From contig CM060733.1 in NCBI GenBank assembly GCA_030704615.1, positions 67,830,001 to 67,890,000 on the forward strand: a stretch of DNA of 60,000 nucleotides, in the 5' to 3' direction. This DNA comes from Takakia lepidozioides (taxonomy: Eukaryota; Streptophyta; Takakiopsida; Takakiales; Takakiaceae). Positions 46,845 through 57,603 of this stretch are shown here, piece by piece. The notes under the pieces were generated by a model. That model made no database searches. It was not told the DNA's origin and was given only the letters and a program-made list of their open reading frames with translations. The translations under genes and the position numbers were made by a program. The first letter of the stretch is position 1, and each line of letters starts with the position of its first letter.

Positions 46845-47480
46845 ATGTTTGTCAGATTACCAGATGTCATTCTGAACACTGCCCCTGCCCTGGTGGACAT
46901 GTATGCCAAATGTGGGTGCATCGAGGATGCCAAGGGAGTGTTCAACACTATGGCTGAACGAGATGTGGTGTCGTGGAGTGCGATGCTTGCGGGGTATGCA
47001 CAGCAAGGGCGCGGGATGGAGGCTCCGACCTATGAGCAAATGATGGGGGAAGGGGTGAAGCCCGCCGACATAAGGTTTGTGTGTGATTGCAGTGTGTCTG
47101 GCAGCCCTGGAAAAGGGCAAAGAGATCCCTGGTGACATGATCAAATCTGCAATTGTTCCAGATGTCATCCTGAACACTGCTCTGGTGGCCATGTATGCCA
47201 AATATGGTAGCATTGAGGATGCCAAGGGAGTGTTCAACACTATGGCTGAATGAGATTTGGTGTTGTGGAATGTGATGCTTGCAGGGTGTGCAGAGCAGGG
47301 GCGATGTATGGGGGCTTTGGAGACCTGAAAGCAAATGATGGGGGAAGGGGTGAAGTTCGACCACATCATGTTTGTGTGCGTTTGCAGTGCGTGTGCAAGC
47401 CTGGCAGCCCTGGAAAAGGGCATCGGAGGTGCATGGTTGCATCACCAAAGCTGGAAATGTACCAAATGGATCAATAGCTA
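46845..47480 (+). pseudogene. further PPR units
   Basis: Two more units, less damaged: TAPALVDMYAKCGCIEDAKG, ERDVVSWSAMLAGYAQQGRG, and KGQRDP..., then a second with FVCVCSACASLAALEKG. These retain GGGGAAGGGGTGAAG before the FVCV segment, i.e. the undamaged version of the junction that is broken in the 44-46 kb units. Confidence 0.75.
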
Positions 47481-47815
47481 CAAGAAACCTGCATGGGTAG
47501 ATGGTCAACTAGAAGCCGCAACAGCAGCGGCACAATGATAAACTCAGGCACTGGTAATGAAGGCACCTTCTTCAACACATTTCACCCTGTTTTTCCCTCT
47601 TATCAGAATCGGCCCTAAATTTTCATGTTGAATTCTGCAAGTTAGCTGGTTTAGTGAGCCTTTGATAGTTTGGAGCGACTTTGACATGGTACTGCCAATG
47701 TGACAATAGGGAAGTATCCAGAAACAGGTAATAGCTGAGACGAGGAGAAGCTGTGGAATGAATACTTTTCTGACCCCAGTCAATGGTGGGACAACCGAGG
47801 CAAAAACTTCATGAA
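47481..47815 (+). pseudogene. OSB-like segment, second copy
   Basis: Diverged duplicate of 46245-46515: GRWSTRSRNSSGTMINSGTG-type leader, then EKLWNEYFSDPSQWWDNRGK in broken frames (about 47745-47805). An intervening 100-bp insertion (47600-47710) interrupts it. Confidence 0.45.
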
Positions 47816-48939
47816 CTTAAGGCATGAGTGGCTGATTGTTTCATTTCGACCTGATATGCTTTGAGCCTGGTTCCGGAGATTTATCTCCAGACCTACAATC
47901 TGCTTTTGTGATGAGTTTACAATCTGCATATATGGTGGTAAATGTTATATATCAACCCAAGGTTCTTTCCTAAATGTGAATGACCTAGAAACCTTGTTAG
48001 AAAGATGAATGGCTTACGAATTGGACTATGTATGGCTTGACCCATGGATTAAATTTCAAAGGGTTAGAACATGTGTTAGGGTTTTAATACTGAATGGATG
48101 TGGGACATTGCTAGGGCGCAAGAGCATGACATTCCATGCATTCACGCCATTGGATGCCAAACTTTTTTTGGCACGTTGGACCAAGGTTTGTATGCATTCA
48201 TGAACTGCCGACCTTGCTCGTTGCCCGGTTGACCTTATTTTCCATAATTGCTAACTTTGTGGGGGTGGAGGGGCTTGTATTAGGCTGTAACTGGATGCAT
48301 TGATGGCAATGATGTTGGGAATGTCAGCAACCGCCCCTCCTCCAACTACTATCCCAATATGTACTGTTATTGAACCTTGCGATTCCGATGGGCTTGGGAG
48401 GCAAGACTGCTACGGAGAAGGTGGTTTGTGTACCTTCACCCCAACTTATTTTTGTGGTTGTCATCCATTCGGTGTTAGTTGACTTTGAAGTTTACTGCTC
48501 TGGTATGTTTTGCTTGGGTGTAGGGAGAACCTCTTGAGGTTGGGGAAAAGCCAAAGTCATCTGCCATTGAGGACCTTGTGGTGACCCAAGTAAAATTGGG
48601 GTGCAAGGGAATTCCTGATAAATTGCACGTAAGAAGGGAGGTGGAGCTGGCGGGACAACAATATTGGCTGCTGGTGAGGACGTCTGCTCCACCGAGAGTG
48701 CTGGTAAGGGTGACAGTAGGGGGTTAGTAGTGGGTTGGCAGATCAGCATGTGAAGCCAACTTCCCCACAGAAAGAGGTATGCCCTCAAAGACTTTATCTT
48801 GGTTCCTGTCCTTGGGCTTTCTGTTTTTGACTCTGAAAACATTTCATGAATGATCTATTTATTGGTGTGTGCCATGAATTCTATGCATCAGGTATGGTAA
48901 GACGTACTCATGTACTATACCTTGTTGTTTTGTTGGCAT
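47816..48939. other. no gene recognised; possible 5' exons of the following gene
   Basis: Open frames at 48009-48203 and 48300-48482 lack domains. The region may hold upstream exons of the CACTA-associated gene at 48.9 kb. Confidence 0.3.
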
Positions 48940-49795
48940 GTAGAAGGGGACTAAAGCAGAGGACCCTGCCCCAGCCATCGTGAAGGGAGCTGAGAAGAAG
49001 TACATGCGAAAAGGAGAGCATGTAACCAGAGCCACTGCTGCCAAAGGCACAAAGTCCTTGACTGATGCAAATGGTAACATAACACCAAGTTCTAGTGGGA
49101 GTAAGAGTCAGGTGGGCCTTCAGGAGGCACCTCTCCATGCAGCAATTTCCGTACTAGAGGTGAGCATGCATGCACTTGTTGGCTATCAGTTATGTACAAT
49201 GTGGCCATTTACATGTTGGGTACTTCAAACTATTAGTAGATGCATTGCTAAATGTAACTGCTAAGGGGTGTTGGGCGTGATGTTTGCAGGCTGAGAAAGC
49301 CACTCTTGATATTGCCACCGACAGTGCACCAACTACGGCGACTTCAAAGGTAACCCCCAAATATCAACCCCCTGCCACAATGGCAGATATTCTTATGCTA
49401 CCAAAAGTACTCTACACTTTGAGTGATTGCTTATACTGGACGGTCCTCATTATGTAGTTTTCAATGTACATGTAAGTCTTCATGGGATTGATTAATGTGG
49501 GTTTTATGGTGGGTGCTGTGTGCAGTTTAAGTTGAAGGACAAAATCAGCCTGTATGATCCTCATTTACCACGACACAGGGCTGCTAGTGGAATTGTCACT
49601 GGTGTGCCTGGCAAAGACACATATCACTGCCGTGTTATACCTGAAGGATTGTGGCGGGTTGAGGTGAATGATATCTATATTGCCAATTGTGTCTTGCCTC
49701 ACCTTAACGAGGAAGAGGTCCTACCGCAAATAATGTTGGAGGATGTCGTCGGTCTGAATTGTCTTTGGCCAGAGAAGAACATGAAGAGGGCTTAG
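48940..49795 (+). CDS. CACTA-associated TNP1-like gene (3' exons)
   Basis: Three probable exons with GT-AG borders: about 48944-49158, 49291-49350 and 49526-49795 (stop at 49793-49795). The last reads FKLKDKISLYDPHLPRHRAA, then GIVTGVPGKDTYHCRVIP, WRVEVND and LPHLNEEEVLPQIMLEDVVG...LWPEKNM. This order (G..V...DP, a V.V strand, LP....., L.D.vG....WP) is seen at the C-terminus of plant En/Spm-associated proteins. The first exon is basic and alanine/serine-rich. No stop interrupts these exons, so this part could still be expressed, but the 5' end is unknown. Orientation is opposite to the DUF4218 fragment at 43 kb, so it may belong to another CACTA copy. Confidence 0.5.
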
Positions 49796-49979
49796 ATTTT
49801 GTTCGCCCGGGCATAGACATTGCTGGCAGTGAGAAGAAGGCAGGAAAGCAGTTCAATGTTCATAGCATGCATGCGGAGATGCCGTGTAGAAGTTAGGCTC
49901 AGACTTTTATCATGGCTGGATTTTGTTGACAGTGTTCCAACACTTAACTCTCTGGGATTCTATTCTATTTTGTGGAGCT

Positions 49980-50600
49980 TGAATCCCCAATTGTACTTCT
50001 TTCACTACACTAGTGGTATGTGTTCCTCTAGTCATGTTCATAATCACTTGCATATTACTGTAATAGTGGTATAATTTAAAACTGTGGGAGTAGCCAAATG
50101 CACACAATTGCCTACATTACCACTCGTATAGTGATAAATATTACTGTACTAGTGGTATGAATTCCTCCAGTGGTATTCCTAATCACTTACACACCACTCT
50201 GTTAGTAATCACTCCAATCCATAGTTCCCACTCAGAGAGACACCATGAATGACTCAAATAGTTTACACACCACTCTGTGGGTAATCATTCCAATGACTTG
50301 CTGAGAGACGTCATCCACTCACATAACCACTCTGTGAGTGATATTGTATATTCTTAGTTTTCATAGAATGACTCTATGAGTCATTTTGTGATCACTCAAT
50401 AAGTGGTTTCGGAAGTCATTGAATTTTTCACTCCATCCATTTCGTAGCACTGACACACGACACGTGTCCATGCTGAGAGTGTCGCCACGTGTCGACATAA
50501 TCTCCAATATCATCCACGGACCACCGGCTTACACGTCTCCACTACAAAACGGAAGTGGCTACTTTACCACTATGGATCCGGTGGTATTAATTTTTCAAAT
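49980..50600. repeat. short palindromic repeats (subterminal-type)
   Basis: Repeated AGTGGTATG, ACTAGTGGTAT and CCACTCTGTG words from 49995 to 50330, and a palindrome ATGACTCTATGAGTCAT near 50367. A CACTACAAAACG terminus-like word is at 50539. This fits the subterminal region of a CACTA element, but the polarity of the terminal word is ambiguous. Confidence 0.45.
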
Positions 50601-51229
50601 ACCCAGGGTAGATTGATACTTGATACGTGGCTGGTATAGGGGTATAAACTAGGGGTATAAACGTATAAACGAGTGAAAAATAAACGAGTTTATGATTGTG
50701 AATTTATTTACCCGCCAGAGCCGGGTAAATTGCAATTAGCTATCATTATCCATCGAGTCAGGGTAAATTTAACATATTTTTATTTCTTTTACCAATATTG
50801 TTGGTTGTGAAGGTCATGATTCCTCGCTAACATTTTGACTCAACTCTACAAAGAGTCCCTGTATAGAGGTATCTTGGTAAATATTGAACTGGCTATAGTA
50901 TTATGGATGACCGGTTAGAGTCGATCATCCAAGTGTTTTTGTCAAAACATCATAAATACGCAGGATTCAAAATATATATATATGCCAAAAATTCATTATG
51001 ATCCAACCTTGTATACATACGCTTTGAATTAGATATTAATGGCGTTCTTTTTTTCTTTAAGAAAAAAAAGATAACAGGGATAGTGGCCCTGGGAATTTTA
51101 TTGGAATTATTTGAGGTGAAAAAAGTAAACCCTCAAATACACCATGAGGCACACACACCGTAGTCTGTGAAGGGGGGAACGAATCTACTCTGTAAGAGTA
51201 TGACTCGAGCTACCAAGGCCCGCAAACGA
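50601..51229. other. AT-rich intergenic
   Basis: No gene seen. Contains GGGTATAAAC repeats near 50640 and poly-T/poly-A at 51045-51070. Confidence 0.4.
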
Positions 51230-51350
51230 TGCAACGGCGTGAGCCTTGCGCGTGGGTGTACGCTCACGCAAGAGTGACGTGGCGTGAGCGTGCACTAACG
51301 CTGACGTGGCGTGAGCGTGCTGTCAGCAGGTTGACATGGCGACAAATGCT
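51230..51350. repeat. GTGGCGTGAGCGTG repeats with inverted arm
   Basis: GACGTGGCGTGAGCGTGC occurs twice (about 51280 and 51305), and ACGCTCACGC at 51259 is its inverse. The word family is shared with 26.8 and 52.4 kb. Confidence 0.5.
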
Positions 51351-51715
51351 AACGTGGCGTTGCGTCGTCATCTGCCATATCACCATAAACATGCGGCGCC
51401 TATATCCGATGATGGTCCTATGATCGTGGGATTAATCCAGGCAATCGTTGGCTGAATACAATGAAGACTACCATCAAACACCCGAAATGGGAAATAAGCT
51501 ACAACTGTGGCATCCATTCCACGACATTGTGCAATTAGAATTGTAAGTTTCACTATTACAATTACAATGACAACCAAATAACCTCACAACGTGAGTGCCG
51601 TACAGGCTGCCACGGGAAGACCGTGGGAAACCATCTTGCCATCCAAAGGTGCCATGATGCATGAGTTCTAAGAACTTGCCACACAGAGCACACGCCAAAT
51701 GCCAAAATAGAACAG

Positions 51716-51830
51716 AAGTGATGATCATCGACGATCATCACGACCTCTACCAAAATGCCAAACCAGAGCAATTTTTTTTTTTGGAACAATAAGGAAAAAA
51801 AATGATGATCGGCACCGATCGTCACTTCTC
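51716..51830. repeat. pair of GATGATCGG-type palindromes
   Basis: GTGATGATCATCGACGATCATCAC at about 51718-51741 and ATGATGATCGGCACCGATCGTCACT near 51800. The second has the CGGYRCCG core with GATGAT arms as at 18230, but no ParB-like gene is adjacent. Confidence 0.7.
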
Positions 51831-52059
51831 TCTGTTTTTTTTTTCTTGTATTTTTCCCAAAAAGAAATTCATAAAAGTATTTTGACTTGTTGCGACTGTT
51901 CATTTGTCCCAAGTACGAACGGAATGACTAATTACAAAACACATATGAACTCACGGGTGACATGGCCCCACAAGATATTGAAAGACAGGAAATCCAACAA
52001 AGTTCGAAATTGCTTTCAGGGAAAAAACTACATCAATACATCGCAGTGTTCGCACTCAT

Positions 52060-52209
52060 TCCCCTTACATTCTTCCATTCTACATTCATCCATCCTGCAT
52101 TCATGAATCCTTCGCATTGTTTGCACTCATCCATGTTATATTCCTCCATACTACATTCATCCATCCTGCATTCATCCATCCTACATTCATCCAATCGATC
52201 GGTTGGATG
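52060..52209. repeat. CATTCATCCATCCTG minisatellite ending in a palindrome
   Basis: About nine imperfect units of CATTCATCCATCCTG/CTA. It ends with a 22-nt near-palindrome at 52188-52209 (CATCCAATCGATCGGTTGGATG halves). Confidence 0.7.
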
Positions 52210-52244
52210 TTAAAGATATAGTCTGCAATGACTGGAAAGGGTAA

Positions 52245-52445
52245 ATCATTCCGCGGAAATAGGCACCTACCTTCTGTCCGCGGTTATAGGTCCGTGCCTT
52301 TGGAAATGACGCGGCGTCAACCACGCTGGCGAGGACTGCTGACGTGCCGTGACACACGTGAACCAACGTGGCGACAACTGCTGACGTGGCGTGAACCTGA
52401 CTGCGCTGCGCTCACGCGGCCAGGCTCACGCGGAGGCATTCCCCA
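52245..52445. repeat. dispersed repeat, second copy
   Basis: CCGCGGAAATAGGC and CCGCGGTTATAGG, followed by TGACGTGCCGTGA, CTGACGTGGCGTGAACC and CTCACGCGG; related to 26745-26850. Confidence 0.45.
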
Positions 52446-52449
52446 TTGT

Positions 52450-53051
52450 TTGATGTGTTTCCAATTGATGTCTTTGTCCAGTGAGGCAGTGGACGGGGCC
52501 ACGGATATACCTCCAGCTACTCGGGGGTAAGTTGTTCCAAATGCAGTGGTCTGGGGAGGAGCTGTAGCATAAGATGCCTTCCCTTATGTCGATGTAAAGA
52601 CAACATGGAGCTGACTTGCCTGTCGTGGAGCTCTTTCGATATCTGCACAAAGTTTTTTCCAAGCTTTTCTAGCTTCAATTTGGAGGTCCTGATAAATGAA
52701 GGTGAGGAGAGAAGAGGTCACACATGTTTTTGCAGAGTAAGTTCTATTACATTGTGCTTTCCATATGTGCCATAGGGTAGAACTTCTGAGAGTGTCAAAG
52801 ACCGGATAAGTGAGAGCATTTTTTTTAAAAGTTTGGTCATGATTAAATAATATATTTATAGGAGAGAGGTTGATATGGTCCCAAGCCCGATAGAAGGACG
52901 TACCAGTGGCCATGGCAAGGAGGGTGCATGGCAATGGAGCAAACAATGTTCCAAGGTTTTTATAACAGTTGCTGAGCAGCATCTGCAGAGGAGGGCCTCG
53001 TTGAACCCCAACCATTCTCCTACTTTCAATACTCTGTTTGCTATCTGCCAC
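52450..53051 (-). pseudogene. LINE ORF2 C-terminal fragment
   Basis: The minus strand reads LRSSTLWHIWKAQCNRTY, FIYQDLQIEARKAWKKLC and an upstream MADSKQSIESRRMVGVQ. The LWxIWKxxxNR signature occurs after the RT in many plant non-LTR elements. The RT itself is missing. Confidence 0.5.
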
Positions 53052-53543
53052 AGGAAGGCTGGAGAGCTCCTATTCTGTCCGTTAACAATGCATTTCCATT
53101 AGTGACGAAGGTCAATGAAGGTCAACATGACCATTTGAAGCTGCCCAACAAACCTACCCAAGAAAAAACACATTTTACAGTGTGAAACCTATGTTGAACG
53201 AAGGTGGCTGCTTCTCTCCTGATATAAGGACCTATTACGTTTATGGAATGTAATCTTGCATTCAAGGAATTCAAGCCTCGCTGGTGTCACACACTTTGGT
53301 TTTGGTTGGGTGTGGCTTGTCTGTAAGTGCATTATTGTGATCTTACATGACATTCAGTTACTTGTTTCTCAGTTATGCTTGTATGCTCCTAGCCCTTCAC
53401 ACTTAGATGGAGAAATAGGTCTAGCCTCAACCCCAAAGAATCTGCTTTCACGAAATATCCAATGTTTAGAAACTGTATCTAAAATGACAGGAAAGGTTGA
53501 AATAAGAGTATATTATTAATATCCTTGTTCTTCTTTGTGATAT
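53052..53543. other. no gene recognised
   Basis: Short frames only. Confidence 0.35.
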
Positions 53544-54104
53544 CAATGCAGTGAAGAAGGATGCAAAGCTGGCGATCCTTAAGACCACCAATGCACTCAG
53601 TCCAATCCTATGGGGCTACATTGTACGCCTTCAGTCTCTCCTTTCTGTTTTGAGGAGTGCACGCACTCCTCTGGCCCACTCACCAGTGAGAAAGGACTCT
53701 TGGTCCCTCTCTTTTCTGCTATCCCGGTGGGTGGGAGCTACCCCTGGTGGTTGCAATCCCACAAAAAGGCTCCGGGAGGGTTAGTTTCCCGCAGGGTCAA
53801 TGGCCATAAGGCTATGGCAAGCCAACGTTCGGAGGGAACATGTGCAATACTATTTCTACTGACTCCGAATAGCAAAACAGATGCTAGTATGGCCCTCCTA
53901 TGGCATTGCATGTCACACAATCCCCTGCACACTGCCACTGATCATCTCATTGCGGATGTGAATGAGACTTCACATCCCCAGGAGATCGCCCAGCACGGGT
54001 ACGATGCAGCAAACAGGGTAGCAGCAAAACGCAGACGCCATAACGCTCTCCCCGCGAGCTCAGAAGCACTGCTCGTGCTTTTGACGGCGGGAGAGACATC
54101 CTAG
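53544..54104 (+). other. unrecognised coding-like segment
   Basis: Begins after an acceptor-like ATGCAG with KKDAKLAILKTTNALSPILW, then frames change near 53620. A 164-codon open frame (53610-54104) ends in AANRVAAKRRRHNALPASSE. Composition is coding-like, but I recognise no family. Confidence 0.25.
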
Positions 54105-54120
54105 GGCACTTGCCCGATTT

Positions 54121-54725
54121 TTCATCCGTGCAGGATGAACAATCAACACCACATCCTTTAAAACCCGACAGATTTCATCCGTAGCTAGGTTAGACGGTAG
54201 GTTTTAGGGTAGGGGTTAGGGTTTCACACCTTAATTAACCATAACTAGGGGTAATTAATATCAGTCCAGGGCCATCAAAAGCTGTACACTTCATCCGGTT
54301 CAAATGAAAAAAATCATTGAGTTCATCCGTTGGAAAAAGTCCATCAGTAGGATGAAAAAACAGGAAATAACAGCCAAAGCATCGGTTTTACATCCTTACA
54401 GGTAATTTATCATCCCAAAAATGCCTCATCCGGTACGGATGAGAAAGCAATAAAAGCGGAATGAAAAAATTAATATCCTGGCATTTTTCATCCGATATGG
54501 ATGGAAAAATAGGATGCCAGTGGCAACCCCCACAGAGGTAATTCCTCATTCTCTGGTGACTCATCCGGTATGGATGAAAGTCAATAAAAGAGGAATGAAA
54601 AATCCGAGACTCAACTTAGAGATAATTCAGTGTCCACCCTGGTAGTTCATCCGGTATGGATGAAAAATTGTTATAGGGCGGGTGAAAAAACTGCCAGAGT
54701 CCATCCGGTATGGATGAAAAAACAA
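54121..54725. repeat. TTCATCC..GGATGAA palindrome cluster
   Basis: Eight or so copies: TTCATCC-GTGCA-GGATGAA at 54121-54139, CTCATCCG-GTA-CGGATGAG at 54425-54443, and CATCCGGTATGGATG near 54567, 54647 and 54705, most followed by AAAAA. Spacing is 58-160 bp. A TTTTAGGG/TTAGGGTTT telomere-like word lies at 54198-54225. Confidence 0.8.
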
Positions 54726-54818
54726 GAAATGAACACTGATAAAACCGGCCAATTCCAAGGAGGGAGGGAGACAGAGGGAGAGAGGGGGCACCCACCAACC
54801 AGCCCCTGGTATGGCAGT

Positions 54819-54868
54819 CCCTTATGGAGTGAGTGTGGTATGCACTCACCCACACTCACCCCGTAAGG
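54819..54868. repeat. strong hairpin with 20-nt arms
   Basis: CCCTTATGGAGTGAGTGTGG (54819-54838) pairs with CCACACTCACCCCGTAAGGG (54849-54868), two mismatches, 10-nt loop. The loop word TATGCACTC is itself complementary to GAGTGCATA just downstream, so alternative pairings are possible. Confidence 0.8.
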
Positions 54869-54982
54869 GAGTGCATACCAAACCCCTTCATAAGGTTTCT
54901 CCCTCTGCAAAAAATAGTTCCCAACCTCGGGACAAAATTGCCAAAGGGGTTGGAAAAGCCTACTTCCTCCCTCAAACACATT

Positions 54983-55522
54983 TCAGGCACTTGAACAAAA
55001 GAGGACAGTACCTCTTAGCTTGGTAATTAGCTCGTGTAGCGGGAAGTGGAGACCAGGAAAAGAGCCATGTTCCAGGAACTTCATCAGGATTCGAACCAGC
55101 TTCTTGGTCTTGAAGCCATTCCTCCCAAGGTTTTGGATAAGAACACAACATTCACTCCAGGCAAAGTCAGTGTTGCTGGAAATATACAGAATAGGGAAAG
55201 CTTGGGAGACCACCACATTGTAAGACTGATTTACAGGTCGGTTAGAAAGGAACTGGATATATTGTGTGTAAGAAAATGGCAGCATCCTTCTCTTATCATA
55301 TTTCCGGAACTGAAACAAGCCAGTATCAGGATTCAATACACTGATCTGCACATTCATAAAGCAAGCTTCCAGGCCAGTGTAAGGTGTATCATCCTTGGTT
55401 CTTAATAACTCCGGTTTAATTTCCACTACATTGAGTGGGTAAACCCACCATGGGTTTTGGCTATTTCTGTCCGTAGAAGGATCAAGAAATAGCTTAGCAT
55501 CACCAACATTCAACCAACAGAT
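54983..55522 (-). pseudogene. Penelope-like reverse transcriptase, C-terminal part (inverted)
   Basis: The minus strand reads WLNVGDAKLFLDPSTDRNSQ, YPLNVVEIKPELLR, GLEACFMN, FQFRKYDKRRMLPFSYTQ, FLSNRPVNQSYNVV and AFPILYISSNTDFAWSE. It is the natural continuation of the RT on the plus strand at 55.5-57.05 kb but in opposite orientation, and it overlaps it by about 172 bp of near-identical inverted duplicate. Confidence 0.7.
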
Positions 55523-55528
55523 CTGATT

Positions 55529-57049
55529 ATGTCACCAGAATGCGTCTGTGACAGCACAAACAGGTTTAGTGCGTTTGGTGATGAGTCTACTAAAACAGAG
55601 TTCCATCTACCTGGCTCTGTTCCCAAACAGCACGTACATACCATGGATCTAAACATCATCAGACATGACAGATTAAAAACAGTGTTCAGCCTAGGTATGA
55701 ATCACATTCCTCTCAAACGCACCTTGTTGAAGGATGTGGTTGAACAAGTCCACTCTGTTTTTTTCAAGACATGTAACATTCTACAAGTAGATACTTGTGA
55801 GGATTGGGTGTCATCTTGCAGCTTGTGGTTGAAAAACACATGCTGGGATAGACTGAAACAAAAAGCCAGCAGACGCAATGGCCGTTTCAATCACCGTGAA
55901 ATAAATCCTTTTATAGTGCAAGAAGCACGGGATGAACCTGCATGGCTTCTTTCTCACCTTTACATGTCCGGACTTGACAAGGCTAACAACAATGAGTGTT
56001 TTATGTGTGTGAAGCACATAAGAACTCAAGCGTACCACCGACTGATGGGTAAAGATTTCAAACCTTGTTCTGAAAATGAGGTATGGCTTTCACCCGATTC
56101 TGTCTTGTTAAGCATTTCTGAAGAATTACAGAACTTGCTACCTGAAATACCAGCAGTGGCATGTAACCTCTCCTACATGATGGGAATTTACAAGCTACAC
56201 AAAAAGAAGTACCGCTGGACTACCAACGCCCATAATTGTATTTTCAGCGAACTTGCCAGTCTATTGACACGTGCCACCATGGACTTATTGCCTTGGGGTA
56301 AAGGAATGGGTCAAAGCACGGCTTGATACTTATGAGAATTTTTTCAAAGTGTCCACTTCCATGTATTGGATAATAGACATCATCTCTGATTTTACTCTGA
56401 ATCTACGTGCAAAGATTCATGATGTGTTTGTCGCTGACATCACTCAATGTTACGAAAACATACATTTGACAGGTGAAGATAATTTGGGTGCCGCCATCGA
56501 ATACGTGGTTCAGATTGCCTTCCAGCAATAACACATTGTCCACCCTCGATCCAATCACTTACTATGGATTCCAGCCAGGAATGACACCTTCGGGAAGTGT
56601 AGATGGGGACCTTCCTCTCCTACAACTGGTACGCTCTCCGAAGCTAGATTGCTTGGGCTCCACAAGTGGTTGATGACTCATTGCTTTGTTTGTTTTGGGG
56701 GATTGAGTTTGGCAACAAGTTTCTGGTGTACCCATGGGTTTTTCATGTTCTCCTTTATGGTGTAACATTTACTTCTTGTCCTATGAACTAAGATTCATCC
56801 TCCGATTGGCGGCTCTAGGACGGTTCCAGCTTATGGCTAAATTCAAGTCAGCCTTCCGGTACATTGATGACATCTGTTGGTTGAATGTTGGTGATGCTAA
56901 GCTATTTCTTGATCCTTCTACGGACAGAAATAGCCAAAACCCATGGTGGGTTTACCCACTCAATGTAGTGGAAATTAAACCGGAGTTATTAAGAACCAAG
57001 GATGATACCCCTTACACTGGCCTGGAAGCTTGCTTTATGAATGGCTCAC
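55529..57049 (+). pseudogene. Penelope-like reverse transcriptase, N-terminal and catalytic part
   Basis: The 266-codon first frame (55529-56326) ends in the fingers motif SYMMGIYKLHKKKYRWTTNA. The next (56271-56531) has motif A as VFVADITQCYENI. After a TAA and frameshifts, 56734-57049 has PMGFSCSPLWCNIYFLSYE (motif B) and FRYIDDICWLN (catalytic YIDD). GIYKLHK and PMG..CSP..CN.Y...YE relate it to Penelope-like RTs rather than LTR or LINE RTs; no GIY-YIG endonuclease is seen. It breaks at 57043, where the thumb should continue, into GGCTCATG repeats; the missing piece is found inverted at 54983-55522. Confidence 0.7.
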
Positions 57050-57189
57050 CGCTCATGCGGCTCATGGCTCATGGCTCATGGTTTCTGCTCATGAAATAGT
57101 AAACCTCTTTTCTGGTCTTGGTGGTGTGAGAGGTCCAGATGACTCTCCTATATCTATTCCCTTCTGCCAAAGATACGGATAATTAGCTT

Positions 57190-57227
<38 letters not shown>

Positions 57228-57420
57228 CTCCGGCCGCAGCCAGCGTAACTAAGAGCCACTTCGCTTTCCGGCTACTGCCCCCTTTCGGAGGTGGGCCCTG
57301 TAACGATGTCAGGTGTCCATGGGACACCGAGTAACCGGGGGTATGAGGTACCTTGGGTGCCTAGGGTACCTCTGGGTACCTAGGGGTACCTTGGGGTACT
57401 AAAGATGGGGTGGTTTCGAG
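57043..57420. repeat. simple repeats: GGCTCATG, (GA)n, GGGTACCT
   Basis: GGCTCATG repeats 57044-57085, (GA) tract 57197-57223, and GGTACC/GGGTACCT words repeated at 57346-57397. Confidence 0.75.
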
Positions 57421-57603
57421 TTTTTGTTTGTTAGTTATGATAGCTGTAAGGGAGCGGAGTGCAGTGAGGTGGAGGTCCTTAAAGCATGTATGAATGGAAG
57501 TGGTGGGGAGCTTAAAGTTATCTTGTAGTGTTGAAATGCTGTAATTGTGGATGCCACCTCTGGTGCCGGCGGAGATGACAGAGAGTGGGCCGGTAGCCCA
57601 TCC

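Noticed and set aside
54198-54228. Interstitial telomere
   Set aside because: Only one or two imperfect TTTAGGG words, too few to call.
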